Positions 29,433 to 40,999 of a DNA stretch of 64,000 nt are shown one piece after another; the stretch's first letter is position 1; each line of letters begins with the position of its first letter. The translations under genes were made by a program, and so were the position numbers. The notes beneath the pieces are model-generated. The model saw only the letters and a program-made list of their open reading frames with translations. It was not told the origin of the DNA and did no database searches. This stretch comes from Zymoseptoria tritici IPO323 (Eukaryota > Ascomycota > Dothideomycetes > Mycosphaerellales > Mycosphaerellaceae), in contig NC_018210.1 of the NCBI RefSeq assembly GCF_000219625.1, forward strand, positions 1,550,001 to 1,614,000, in the 5' to 3' direction.

Positions 29433-32331
29433 GTTGTTGAAAGTTCAGGTGGGTAATGGAGTGTTTTCAACGATGTTTGAATGCTTTCCAGAGCTGCAGC
29501 TTGAAAGGAAACTGCTGACGTAAGATGCGATCTTCAGCAACTTCGTGCTTGCCGGCTCACTCCACCATCTCACAACCACACACGCACCATTTTATCCTCT
29601 TTCAGCCATCCCCGATGGACATCCAAATTACTGCCCGAATCGGCTGCTTCAGCGGCAAAGCTGAAGCTGGTCTACAATGGACTCCAGCAAAGAGCCGGCA
29701 GATAAAGGCGGCCTCACAAGACGAGGCCATGCGTTCTGTCATGTGTATTCCATACGCTACCTTCTTCGTTCAATGGATCAACATCGCCAGCGAACTCGGC
29801 TTTGAGTTGGACCATTGAACTCTGAAATGTCTTCGGATGCGCATTTTTGGGTTTGCTCCGAAGAGTGAAGGCTAGTTTGACTACCGTCTTTGTCATCAGT
29901 CGCGCTTCTGTGTTCTAGCGGTCGGCATTCAACATCGCAACCGTGGCATTGATGAGGCACACGAAGTCAAATTTAGGCTTCTAAGAATGTCAGAAGACCG
30001 ATGTCCACGGATCGCACGCTCACACTTCCGAATCCTGTATCGCCCGCTCTCACTTGGACGAAGCAGTGCGCACGATACCATACGCACTTCTTGTCTCCCT
30101 TCCTGCAAGGTGTCCATGAATACACCCCAGGTTCCCGGAGTCGTTATTCGGTCCGTTGTTATATCCGTCCTTGTCAGATATGTATGCTGGTTGCTGGCAA
30201 CACAATACCGAAGCTGCCGGTCCCGACAAGGACAAGGGATCGCGCATTCGTACTGATCAGCATCATCACCTTGCACCAATTTCGACTTTGAATGTCTCGC
30301 TTGCGAGGCTTTTCTTCGGTATGCTGCATGCAGTCGCACGGGCCGTTCACTCAATGGGAGCACAGACTGTGCTAAATACACTGACGACCGAGAGAAAATA
30401 AACTATTGCATGCTTTGAACGGTGCAAGAATCCTTCCCACTAGAATTATCAATATCTGCGGAACAACTTGCCTCGACAGCGATGCTCGCAACAAACGTCC
30501 CAATTCGGAGTGCGCCAAAGTCTCAGCCTAGCTGCGCTTCTTAGCAAGGTTTAGAAGAACTTCGGTTCGCGACGGCACCGTGCGTGCCTCGGCCAGAGAC
30601 CATATTTCGCGCGACCTCCTTTTCCGGTCTGGTCTGTGATCCAGACCACCATCGGCTCCGCCGGAAACAGGTTTAAGAGCCGCCCATTTTACGTTTCTCG
30701 TGGCTGTCGAATGCCCGACTTTGGCGATCGATTATCGAAGAACTACAGCGTATGGGATCTGCAAAATACATGAGCAGAGTATCCTATTTTCCGAGGAAGC
30801 GCCTGAGCTGTACATGCACGACCCATGCAGCTTTCCAGGTTTTTGTGAGCTCCATTTGAGGAAAGTGGAACTGAACCCGGACGTTTGACCGGGGCCGCCG
30901 CCGTGACAGGTGACGGTCACAAGGGCAAATCTTCCACGGAGTGATTGCCGTCTTTCCCATTCGCTCATCCTCGAACGATGAGCATAACCATGAGCCATCC
31001 GATGCGGTTTCGCCATACAGAATTTTCTGCTCCTGCTTCACTGTCGCATCATGATGAACATGAACATCCCGCAACGCAAAGCTTGGAGAAGCTCAGCCGG
31101 GCAGCATGACTCGATCAGCTGAGAGAAGCGGGGAAGAACTTCTCGATTCTGCATGCGCAGCGTCGGGGGTACTTCTTTACCTGTCGAGACGTTATTCCAA
31201 ATGGAGACAAAGCACGTTTCGATTGGCTCGAGGATCCTTCTTGGTGCCACATGGTCCGTGAACCGCTGCTCTGATGATGAAACAATCAGGTGATGAGCAG
31301 CACACCACTGTGCCGTCCCATTCGACTCTGATCTATGCGATCACGCGAAGACAGGACAGCGGTCACTCAAGATGTCTCGTCGTGCTTGCGCTTGCATGCG
31401 AAGCACTAGGTAGATGAGATTTCGTGAGCAACGGCGCGGAAAAGCCAACCTCGGACTTGGCGGCGATGGAGGGGTCTCGCAGCCGCGACTGTTTGTACCG
31501 ATCCGGCAAGTGCAAGTCTCACACAGAGAGAAATTTAGCTTTCTGGGAGGACGACGCTGTCGACTCTCGTTTGGAGTTGCGTGCGCGCCTGCAAGCGTGT
31601 CTCGTTCCGAGTCTTCTGCCCATGACAACCGAACGGCAAGCAGCTGTCGATCGGTGGAAGTCGCAGAAGCGGATTGCGTAGCAAGTGAATGACATGATCG
31701 ATGCGATACGAGTCGCAATCACTGCTGCGGGTAGCCAGCGTACTGTGATGGCGACACGATGCCACTCTGACGGCACGCGACGGGCGAAATGGCTGAGATC
31801 AACGCTCCTATCGAGTCGCATCAGTCTCCGTGTGCATCTCGACAGAATCCCACAGTCCACTGTGTATGCCTTTTAATTACCTTCCCAAATGGTGGCTTCC
31901 TGAATTGGATTTGGAAAACGCCCCATTGGGCCCAACTCCGCGTGGGCTTGGTCGTAAGTAAAGTCTACAATGTACTAGTTGGGTCGGGCTGGGGCCAATT
32001 GGTCCCGGTACACCGCACGATAATTGATCTAGAGGAGACCGCTGGCTCTCCCGCAGCCACTAAAATTCATGGATGTTCGCCCGCTCGCGCCCGTTGGTCG
32101 TAACTTCATCATCTGACCCGAAAAGAGTCCTGTCCTGTCCACTCCTTTCGTTCGGTGCCCTCTGCCTGCTCTTCGCAAACCGCCTCTTTCATTAAAGCCC
32201 TCCCCGCATCGTCGCCGCGCGTAGTCTTCGACTCGACCATCGCTTTTTCACGAACACAGCCCATATTCTTACGACCGACACGGCATGCGTGGAGCGGACG
32301 GACTCGCCGGGACATCAATGCGGTAATCATC
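29433..32331. other. Long intergenic region (2.9 kb)
   Basis: No supported gene; all ORFs are below 160 codons and compositionally random. It contains a structured patch near 30544-30667: CTTCT/AGAAG, GAAC-TTCG-GTTC and GGCAC/GGTGCC-type hairpins, and a 7-bp hairpin TGGTCTG/CAGACCA (30630-30648) enclosed by TTTCCGG/CCGGAAA. The last 230 nt are probably promoter and leader of the gene at 32332. Confidence 0.5.
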
Positions 32332-33528
32332 ATGGAAGCCATCCTGTTCTACGGTGACGGCGGCCATCGCGACGAGGCCACTCGCCGACAGGTGCGCTCC
32401 GTGGCCGCGCAGTACAGCCATCGCATAGGACCCCGCAAACGCAAAGCAGCAGTCAAACCACCTACCAAGGCCGAAGAGCAACAGGCGCAGCAGTTACAGC
32501 AGCAGCAGCAGCAGGACGACAAATACAAGAAGATCGCATCGGTACCGCCGGCTGCTGGCGATGCTTCTGGCAGCAGGGTCGGTGCTGCAGGGCCGTCGCA
32601 ACCACCTACATACTATCCCAATCACCCTCCACCACAACCTCTGGCTTTCGTCGCACAACATCCTTCACATGACGCAGCACCACCGGACTCAGGACCGCCG
32701 GGCGTGGCAGGCGCAAGACCTCTTCCTAACGTGAGATGGCAACCGCACTGGCAACCTGCGCCGTATGCGCCTGGAGGTCCAGAAGGCTTGGAGCGTCCGG
32801 TCAGTGAAGGCCATCCACAGCGGCACAACGGAACCTACCCACCACAATACCCTCATCCACCGCAGTACCATCCGCAACACGATCCTTACCAACAACACCA
32901 TCAACAACAACATCACTACCAGTACCCGCAACCGCAACCACAACCACAATCACAAGAACAGCAGAGACCTGAGTCAAGTCGAGCGCTTCACACGCCACAA
33001 GCCGCTCCAGCTTCTTACTTCGACTACAACGCACCCCGACCACAAAGTCAATCAACGACTTCGTCCTCCGCCATCCGACTGCCCGAGTACTCATGGACCG
33101 AATACCCACGCTACAGCCCACACTCCGAGTCCTTCGGCTCCATGACACCAAGTCCAGAGCGACCCAAACCGAACGACCGCCGTTCCGCCGACTTCCCACG
33201 TCCATCTCTCCCCATGCCGATTCTCACGCGCCCCGAACCACCGCGCACGACGCCAATCAGTGGTGAACCGCCGCCACCGTCGCCTACAGCAGCCGAAGGA
33301 CTCGATGTCTTCCTGACAGGACGAAAGAGGCCGACTTCACGTCCCGAGCAACGAGGAACAGGCAAGGAGCGGGAAGTGGAGAATACGTTGACGCCGTTGG
33401 GACAAGCGCCGCAGGGCGATATGAGGATGCAAGTGAGCAGGATGGCTTCGAGCGCGGAACTTCCGCCGCTTGCGATGCCGCCGAGGGATGTGCGGCAGGA
33501 CAGTAGTCTTGCGAGGACACCGGGTTGA
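32332..33528 (+). CDS. Disordered Pro/Gln/His-rich protein with transcription-regulator-like N-terminus (398 aa)
   Basis: The Met at 32332 (MEAILFYGDGGHRDEATRRQVRSVAAQYSHR) is preferred; the open stretch from 32155 upstream reads as leader. The first 45 residues resemble the short N-terminal motif of many fungal-specific transcription factors (a conserved DxATRRxVRSxAAxxSxR followed by a basic RKRK patch). The remainder is low complexity: a polyglutamine run encoded by CAG repeats (about 32497-32514), a His/Gln/Pro-rich middle and a Pro/Ser/Thr-rich tail. No zinc cluster or DUF3468 domain is present, so this may be a co-regulator or a diverged or shortened factor. Function not established. 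Confidence 0.65.
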   Translation: MEAILFYGDGGHRDEATRRQVRSVAAQYSHRIGPRKRKAAVKPPTKAEEQQAQQLQQQQQQDDKYKKIASVPPAAGDASGSRVGAAGPSQPPTYYPNHPPPQPLAFVAQHPSHDAAPPDSGPPGVAGARPLPNVRWQPHWQPAPYAPGGPEGLERPVSEGHPQRHNGTYPPQYPHPPQYHPQHDPYQQHHQQQHHYQYPQPQPQPQSQEQQRPESSRALHTPQAAPASYFDYNAPRPQSQSTTSSSAIRLPEYSWTEYPRYSPHSESFGSMTPSPERPKPNDRRSADFPRPSLPMPILTRPEPPRTTPISGEPPPPSPTAAEGLDVFLTGRKRPTSRPEQRGTGKEREVENTLTPLGQAPQGDMRMQVSRMASSAELPPLAMPPRDVRQDSSLARTPG

Positions 33529-34049
33529 TGGATGGTCGATCACTGAACATATGCAATGGCGTCGGAGGGCGTTCTAATTCTTCACAGACCGCATGGACAG
33601 GATATGTCGATGAATCGGAGTTACGGGAGCGAACATGCGCTTTACATATATACGAAGTCACGCGCAAGCACTGGCGTTTATGGGGATTTGAACAATGAAT
33701 GGGATGGGACGATTTGTTCTTTTGGAAGGGCGTTCTTTTTTGCGAATACGGACAAGGCTAAAGATTACCAATATTGTCAAATTGAGAGTACGCGCTATTA
33801 ACACCTGATTGACCTTTGAGTTTGCATCGCCAGCGTGAGGAGTGTGTTGCTTGCTGGGCTCCGAGCTGGGCTGAGCTGGATGGTAGTGATCGAACAGATG
33901 CGCAAAGAACCCGCACAAGTCCGCTCTCACTCCATCGTGTGAAGACTGCATGCAATGACGGATCTGTGAGGAGTGCTGTACGTCGCAAATTGCTGAACAA
34001 GGTCAAGCGTGGGAGATCTCGAGACCGGGAGACAATCGCGCATAGTGAC

Positions 34050-34163
34050 GCAGCATTTCCCTTTTCATACCATTGCTACAAGTTCGGCTGTGGTAGGACC
34101 GTCATCGCAGCATTTTCCTTTTCGTACCATTGCTATGAATTTGGTTCTGGTGGAGACCGTCTT
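34050..34163. repeat. Imperfect tandem duplication, 57-nt period
   Basis: Two copies, starting at 34050 and 34107, both begin GCAGCATTT and share TTTTC.TACCATTGCTA. The period is 19 codons and both copies are open in more than one frame, but no start codon leads into them. Differences are scattered point changes. Confidence 0.6.
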
Positions 34164-35275
34164 TGCTCGTCCCGGTTCGATGATCACATGGGCGGAATTC
34201 GTACCGACTCGAGTTGCTTTGGTCGAGATGGGGGATAATTTTGAAGCTGTAAAGAGTTCGGCTGTTTGAGCGAAGCTTTCTTTGCTCTTTCCGGCGTTTC
34301 AGAGTCGTGGATTCCGCTGGTCCTAGCATTCGTGTGGCTGTTCGACTTCTGACTTCGTGCTATCTACAGCTTTGCCCTAGCGGTAGCACCATAGTGGTGA
34401 AGCGTAGAGAACGAAAAGCTCGTGCCCCTTGACTCTGTTTGGACATGCCGGGGAGCATGTGGCATGAACTAGGTGAGACGATTTGAATGCTCCAGTCTGT
34501 TCCTCTTCCTTTGTGCCGATCGAATGGTTGGCCGTAAGCATGCTAATTGCTTGGAGCATCGACAAAAGACTAGTGACGTCCGCATTGCAGCAGATTCCGT
34601 GAGTCGGGATCGCACTCCCTGAAACCTGATCATTGGACATTTCGCAGCGCTTAGGACATGCGCGGAGATTCTGTCCAGCAAGTGCGTGGATGTCAGCGCC
34701 TCCCCGCTGGAATGAGTGGTGACAAAGTGAGCGATGGGAACGTGGCTTCGATCCTCTGAGGGAGGGAGACAGAAGTCGTATTGCATCCGCGATCGATCGA
34801 ACAGTAGGAGATCTTCCTCGGGAATATGTTATCCTCCGTGTCTGCGCTGTCGACATGGAGTTCCTTTGAGGTCGTCCAATAGATTCGAGCACACGCGCAG
34901 TCTGGTATCGCAGCATGCGACCACAGCACAGCAAGCGCCAGTGCTGGTGAAGTCTTTCGGCGGCCGTGGCCCCACGCGAAGGAGGATCTCGATGTGCCTG
35001 GAGCAAATGGTCTCTGTGGTACCGGCAAAAAGCATGCGCAATAGCTCCGCCATCCAAACCAAAAGGGGCTCGAACTCGGGAACGAAAAAGACCAAAAAAA
35101 AAAGGGCAGCTACAGACTTTTCGTGGCTGGTCCAGGGCTTTACGAACAGTACAACAAGTGTTCAAGGTCGGCGCTCTTAACGTAATTCCACAGGAACATT
35201 GTTGGTCCCCCCTGGGGCCTTACTTGCTATCTGTGGTCTAAACCATTTGGAGTATTCACACACAGCTAGCTGCTG

Positions 35276-35306
35276 ATTGGTCGCCAGAAATTCTCCTTTA
35301 TAAAGG
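35276..35306. promoter_or_regulatory. Possible core promoter: CCAAT (reverse) plus palindromic TATA
   Basis: ATTGG at 35276-35280 and CCTTTATAAAGG at 35295-35306, the latter reading identically on both strands. No convincing gene follows on either strand within 300 nt; short ORFs exist both ways (35356-35550 plus, 35177-35548 minus). Confidence 0.3.
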
Positions 35307-35684
35307 TCAACCACAAGCTGGCGCCGAAGTTCTGCCTTGGCAACGCAGGAGCGGGATGTCCGGGCGGTCGGCGGGGTCGGAGGCTTCGTGCGCGGTGTCG
35401 TCGTCGTCGCTGTGGACTGAACTTCAACACCGCTGCGGCGCATTGCTTGTATCCTGCGGCAGGAGACCGATGTCGCAAGGAGCATTCCCCGTGGCATATG
35501 ACATTGCTGGAGCAGACGACATGTCAGAAGCGCCGCGCCTCCGTCCATAGGACTGGGCTCATCCTATCTCGTCCGGACCTCGGATCAGCAACAATGCCAG
35601 ACATGCATACTTACCGCCAGCAACAGCAGCTCTGGCCTCTAGGACCAAGCAAATCTTTGCGGACTCTCAAGAACTCCACGCTCA

Positions 35685-36308
35685 TCAGTACATCGGGAAT
35701 CGGGAACCAATGGTCTGTCTCCTCTGGTCCGCAATCTTCTCCAACGCCGACGTCTTCCTCAAGTATGTTGCCATAAACTTCCGCCAGTCCAGCTGAAGGA
35801 GCTCATCTCTTTCCTTCCAATCAAGCTTGTCGTATCTTCCTGTGGTCGTATCGCTGCTCGGACAGACACAATCCTGCCATGCTCGGCCTTGCATGTTCAC
35901 CAGGAATTGCGGCGGCAGAGTGACTCGCAGCATGAGCGGATCCCGGGCAGCCACTGGTTCAGCACGCCCTTTCCATCTAGCAAGTGCCCTCTGCTTCCGC
36001 ACCTCAGGATCGGATCTGATGACAGTATACTGGGCAACCTCGGTTCCATCGTCTTCCCACTGCGTGACCTGGCGGAAGCCGAACACGAGCTGTACATCTC
36101 CGCCTGGTCGCAAGGGATATTCACTCTCGAGTAGTACATTCAGGCTTATCTGGAAGTCGGGAAGAATCTCATTGCGGAAGATGTCGTCGGCGCAGGACCT
36201 GGAGCGGCGATCTACGAGTCGGACGGTTCGGAAGAGTGATTGTGAGTCGACATGCCGCAGGATCGAAAGCCAGATCTCAGTGGGTAGGTCATAGGATGAT
36301 ACTGTCAT
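35685..36308 (-). CDS. F-box protein (207 aa)
   Basis: The Met at 36308 (MTVSSYDLPTEIWLSILRHVDSQSLFRTVRLVDRRSRSCADDIF) begins directly with an F-box-type helical motif (residues 6-45). The frame is open upstream to 36509, but that stretch is not protein-like. The rest (residues 50-207) contains beta-rich segments (VQLVFGFRQVTQWEDDGTEVAQYTVI, LMLRVTLPPQFLVNMQG) and ends in an Arg-rich tail. F-box proteins link substrates to SCF ubiquitin ligases through Skp1; many fungal members of this size have no known target. Confidence 0.75.
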   Translation of the reverse strand: MTVSSYDLPTEIWLSILRHVDSQSLFRTVRLVDRRSRSCADDIFRNEILPDFQISLNVLLESEYPLRPGGDVQLVFGFRQVTQWEDDGTEVAQYTVIRSDPEVRKQRALARWKGRAEPVAARDPLMLRVTLPPQFLVNMQGRAWQDCVCPSSDTTTGRYDKLDWKERDELLQLDWRKFMATYLRKTSALEKIADQRRQTIGSRFPMY

Positions 36309-36914
36309 TTCAAGCAGCGATCGAGCAGTGTAGAGATTGATATTGTGAACCGGAACAGCGCAAGTGTGAGAGTGAGAGCAGAGGTGAAGTTCACTTGCAT
36401 GGTCCGTGCATTTTTGTGCCCTATCCGGATCCCACTTTCTCGAGGAAGTCAACTCTCCAAGGAACACAACATCGCAGGATGCGGTCTTCGTGAACCTGCC
36501 TGCAAGCAAGGTGCACCTTCCACAGCATACTCACTGCATTACTTGGATGTTACCGAGAAAACTGTCAGTGGCCCGAACACTCTCTGATGAGCATTCAGGG
36601 CGGCACCTAGATCTGCCGAATGGAAGCCTACATGTTTTATACATTGCGAAAGTCCCACATTCTAGTGTGTGACATTCTCGTCCTCGCTCGAAATCATGCG
36701 ATCCAGTGATTCTGATCCGGAGCATGAGTGCATTCTTCTGATCGTACATTGCTTTTACCAACCTCGAGAAGAGCCATGTGAAAGAACCCCACATCCACAT
36801 TCGATCACCCCGCCCTTTCCCTCGTCATTCTTTTAGACCGAATCCAATCCTTGCTGCTTGCAATTGTTCTTCAAGACTGCATCGAGATCAAGAAGTCCGC
36901 CGTTGCACCTCATC
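36309..36914. other. Divergent intergenic region
   Basis: 606 nt between the F-box gene (minus) and the HAD phosphatase (plus). Nothing specific is seen. Confidence 0.45.
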
Positions 36915-37869
36915 ATGGCGCCCTCCAAAGAGTACGTGAAACCTCTCACATGAAGCCTTGCACTGCTCACAGAACTGATGAGCAGGTCCGCAGTCTTCCC
37001 GCGATCAGAGCCTGTCTATTCGACATGGACGGCCTCCTCATCGACAGCGAAGACAAGTACACGATCTGCACAAACGAGGTGCTGAAGAGATACGGGAAGC
37101 CTGAATTGCCATGGCATATCAAGGCACAGATGCAAGGCAGACCAGGACCCTCAGTACGTTTGCGCAGCACACTCGATCGAAGCCAATGCTCATGAAACTG
37201 TACGCATAGGCTGGAAAGATCTTTCAGGACTGGGCACAGCTGCCTGTTCAGCGTGAAGAATACATGGCTCAAGTCAACGAATCGCAACGCAAACACTTCC
37301 CGACCTGCAAACCTTTGCCCGGTGTACCAGAGTTACTCTCAACGCTGGCGAGAAGAACCGACCCACCAGTATCGATCGCACTAGCAACGAGCTCGCACAA
37401 AGGCAATTTCGAGTTGAAGACGGGACACATGGCGGAGCTATTCGACGTATTCGAGCAGGAGCATCGCGTGCTGGGCGACGATGAGCGGATACCTGCTGGC
37501 CGAGGCAAGCCTGCGCCGGATATCTACCTGTTGGCATTGGAGACTATCAACGCGAGGCTGAGACGGGAGGGCAAGAAGGAGATTGCGCCGGCGGAGTGTC
37601 TTGTGTTCGAGGATAGTGTACCCGGCGTGGAGAGTGGACGGAGAGCTGGCATGCAAGTTGTTTGGTGTCCTCATCCGGGCTTGCTGAACGAGTATAAGGG
37701 TCGGGAGGAGGAAGTTCTGGCTGGTCTGACTGGGGAGATGAAAGAATCAGGGGAGAAGATGCCAGCGCCAGGAGCAATTGGAGATGGGTGGGCGAGGCTG
37801 TACTCCTCCTTGGAGGGATTCCCGTACGCGGACTATGGACTGCAAGTCAAGGATGGTGAGAAGTTGTGA
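36915..37869 (+). CDS. HAD-superfamily phosphatase, pseudouridine-5'-phosphatase (HDHD1)-like, spliced, 285 aa
   Basis: Preferred model: exons 36915-36931, 36973-37153 and 37210-37869. The second intron (56 nt) is clear and restores GRPGPSAGKIFQDWA. The first intron would be only 41 nt; it joins MAPSKE to TDEQVRSLPAIRACLFDMDG. An unspliced alternative starts at the ATG at 36953 (MKPCTAHRTDEQ). HAD motifs are complete: motif I DMDG with D23 and D25, motif II ALATSSHK, motif III Lys in GRGKPAPDIY, motif IV VFEDSVPGVESG. The cap follows motif I (class C1), as in HDHD1/PUDP and related sugar-phosphate phosphatases. Exact substrate not determined; cytosolic. Confidence 0.85.
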
Positions 37870-38463
37870 GGGGATTCAATGCTCTGGAGTGTATATATCC
37901 ATGCAGTATCCAGTACATATCGATGTGTTGCAGAAGTTCCAGCAATAGTTATTCCTCCAAATGCCCCTGTGCGAAGAATGAAAGGGAGAAACCTCACCCA
38001 ATAGAATTCGACGTCATAAGTCAGCATCTGTGGAAGGCTCGGCGAAGAAGCGAATCGCGTGGAGAGCTTCCGCTTCGCCTTGTACCAACACATCTTTCTC
38101 TGCCATCTTTCCTGCGCGTGAACTATTGTCTTACTCTCCACTCCACCTGCAACAGCACTCGGCGATGATATAGGATAGTCGACCTCACCTCCTCCAATCC
38201 CTACCTACACCTATCCCGACGCCGGTGTCCTCTCGAGAGCTCCACGTCCCCCTCTCTGCCGATTACTGCGAAAACTACCTCCCACAGCGACCGCGACGAT
38301 ATCCTGAACTCTATACTACACCTCCCCAAGCGGCAACCATCGATTCTTTGCGATAGTCTCGCTAAAACAATACGACGTGCAGCCACCATCACCCCAGTCG
38401 GGCACTCTTCCGGATACCCGCAATGAAGGCGAGCTAGCACCATTGCCTTTGCGATTGGCGGCT
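37870..38463. other. Intergenic / leader of the mitochondrial carrier gene
   Basis: 594 nt. The frame of the next gene is open back to a GTG at 38377, but no ATG is found there. Nothing specific seen. Confidence 0.45.
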
Positions 38464-40573
38464 ATGGATGGTGAAAGCCAGGCTCAGAGGGATGCGAGGC
38501 TGAGCCAGTTATGGCGGAAGCTGGACACCCGGAAAAATGGCACGCTGGACTATGCTGATTTGAAGAGAGGGTTGGATGGGATGAACCATCGTGAGTGACG
38601 AAGAAGAATCGTTTCAACATGGATACAAGTGTAGTGCTGATACAAATCACAACAGCTTTGAAGGATGCCGACGCTCTGATCAAGGACATGCTGCGCGCCT
38701 GTGACATCGATCACGACGGCCACATCACTTTTGAGGAATTCAGCCGATTCTGTACACAGACGGAGAAGGAGCTCTGGCAATTGTTCCAGTCGATCGATCG
38801 CGACCATAGTGGGAAGCTGGACAAGGCTGAACTGTCAATGGCATTCGAGCGAGCTGGTGTGGCTGTATCGAACGCAAGGCTGGACCGCTTCTTCAACTAC
38901 ATTGACAAGGATCGTGATGGCACCATTGACTTCAGCGAATGGCGCGGTAGGCAGAACCCACACTTCGTCGAGGACTTTGAGGACTTGCTTGCGGCAAGGA
39001 CATTGGCTGATTTGATTTTCTTGCAGATTTCCTCCTTTTCATACCCACCAACTCCCCTGGCCTCAAGGCCGTCTTCTCTTACTACCAATCCACTTCGAAA
39101 CTCACATCCGAAGGAGACGTACAATTGAGCGACGAGGCAATTCAAGGGTTAGGTACGATTCTACATTTCCTCAACAACGCGCTGTTCGGCGCCATCACCC
39201 AGCTCGTCAAGCCACCCGGAGCCGCAACGACCACGTCCAACGGACCGGTCCCTATGTGGGACGGAAGTCAGAACAAGCCACAATTACATATTCCCGACGA
39301 AGACGACGACAACGCGATCGGAGACGACCCATACATTCCACTGAAGCCCGCCCGCCGGAAAAGGGATGAGTCTGGGGAATTGGCGCCGGACGGACAGCAG
39401 CTGCAGCAGGGCAAAGCCAAGAAGGAGGTAAAGCTAATGGATTTCGTGCCGCATATAGGCTACTTCCTCGCTGGAGGCCTGAGTGGTATCACCTCCAGAA
39501 CCGCGACCGCGCCTCTCGACAGGCTTAAGGTGTATTTGATCGCACAGACCGGGCCTGCAGATGAGGCTGTAAAAGCGGTGAAGCATGGGAATGCAACGGC
39601 GGCAGCAAAACATGGTGCCAGGACGTTGTGGATTGCTTGCAAAGATCTGTGGGCAGCAGGCGGCATGCGCAGTCTGTTCGCTGGTGAGTCGTGGAAAGAC
39701 GCACTCCTGTTGTCAAGTACTAAATCAGGTTTCCAGGAAATGGCCTCAATGTCATCAAAGTCATGCCAGAATCATCGGTCAAATTCGGCGCGTACGAGGT
39801 CAGTCTAGCGTTTCGTTGCTCGACATGCGCATCTTTCTGACATTCTCCTCCCAGGCTTCAAAACGAGCAATCGCGAATCTAGAAGGCCACGGCGATCCGA
39901 AGCGCATCGCTTCTGCTTCCATGTTTGCAGCAGGAGGAACAGCCGGCATGATAGCACAAGCGGCCGTCTATCCTCTCGACACGCTCAAATTCCAAATGCA
40001 GTGCGAAACCGTCGCGGGCGGCGAGCACGGCAACAGACTCATCTTCTCCACCGCCCGCAAGCTCTGGAACAAAGGCGGCATCCAAGCCTTCTATCGCGGT
40101 CTGCCTATGGGGCTGATCGGCATGTTTCCCTACGCGGCTATCGATCTTAGTGTGTTCGAGACGCTGAAGAAGAAGCTGATCGCGCGGAATCGCCGCTTGC
40201 ATCCGAATGTCAAGCACGATGAAGATGCGTTGCCGGGCAACTTTTACCTGGCGCTCATGGGCGGTTTCAGTGGAGCTATTGGCGCCAGTGCGGTCTATCC
40301 CATCAATCTGCTGCGTACGAGGTTGCAGAGTCAGGGGACCGTTGGACATCCGAGGACGTATACCGGCATTGGAGATGTTACGAGGCAGACTTTGAAAGGA
40401 GAGGGTGTGAGAGGACTGTTCAAGGGGTTGACTCCGAACTTGTTCAAGGTCGTGCCGGCGGTGTCAATCGTGAGTAATCTGAAAGTGCGAGATGGAGTCG
40501 AACATTTGCTAACAGTTTCGACTAGACTTATGTCGTCTACGAGAACACCAAGAAGGCGTTGCATTTGCAGTGA
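38464..40573 (+). CDS. Calcium-dependent mitochondrial carrier (Sal1/SCaMC, ATP-Mg/Pi type), spliced, 599 aa
   Basis: Six exons: 38464-38590, 38656-38946, 39027-39683, 39737-39798, 39855-40469 and 40526-40573; all five introns (53-80 nt) are GT..AG and keep the frame. The N-terminal half has four EF-hands. The first (DTRKNGTLDYAD) is degenerate, while DIDHDGHITFEE, DRDHSGKLDKAE and DKDRDGTIDFSE have full calcium ligands. An amphipathic linker (DFLLFIPTN) leads to three carrier repeats with PLDRLK, PLDTLK and PINLLR signatures. The family exchanges ATP-Mg or ADP for phosphate across the inner membrane under cytosolic calcium control. Starting at the first ATG (MDGESQAQRDARLSQLWRKLD) gives the usual length. 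Converges on HET-C. Confidence 0.92.
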
Positions 40574-40999
40574 GCATACTGCGTGGAGAGACTGTTAGCC
40601 TACACAAGCTCGAAGACGCATCAAGTCTTCCAGTCGGGCATTTGGAGAGAGGTGCGGCCAGGTCAGTCGCATTGAATCAATAGCGGCTGTAGAGGAACGG
40701 AAGAGGCGGAGGAATTCTGCATTTTGGATCTGAGAGCGCAAGGCAGCGTGTGAACAGTCACACAGGATGCACATCCGCAGCGGGACAGAGCACACCTGTG
40801 ATAGATACCCTTTCGAATGCCAAAACTTCATCTTTACGGCGACTGCATCGTGAATCTCGGGTCGAGCTGCATTAAAACTCACAAAACTTTTTCGTCAATT
40901 TCTATTCGTACTCGCCGACTATCGGCTGCTGTGACAACTGAGGTTCTGCAAGTCGTTGGTCTCGTCACTGTCCATGCCCCTTCGTCACTCCGAGGTCGA
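40574..40999. other. Convergent intergenic spacer
   Basis: 426 nt between the carrier and HET-C stop codons; nothing specific seen. Confidence 0.45.

Larger units (their letters stand above)
33529..35684. other. Long intergenic region (2.2 kb)
   Basis: No supported gene. It holds an imperfect tandem repeat with a 57-nt period at 34050-34163, an A10 run near 35094-35103, and a CCAAT-box (reverse, 35276-35280) followed 15 nt later by the palindrome CCTTTATAAAGG (35295-35306). Confidence 0.5.

Noticed and set aside
34377..35165. 262-codon minus-strand ORF
   Set aside because: Cys/Arg/Ser-rich random-looking sequence with no conserved block; competing ORFs in other frames are of similar quality.
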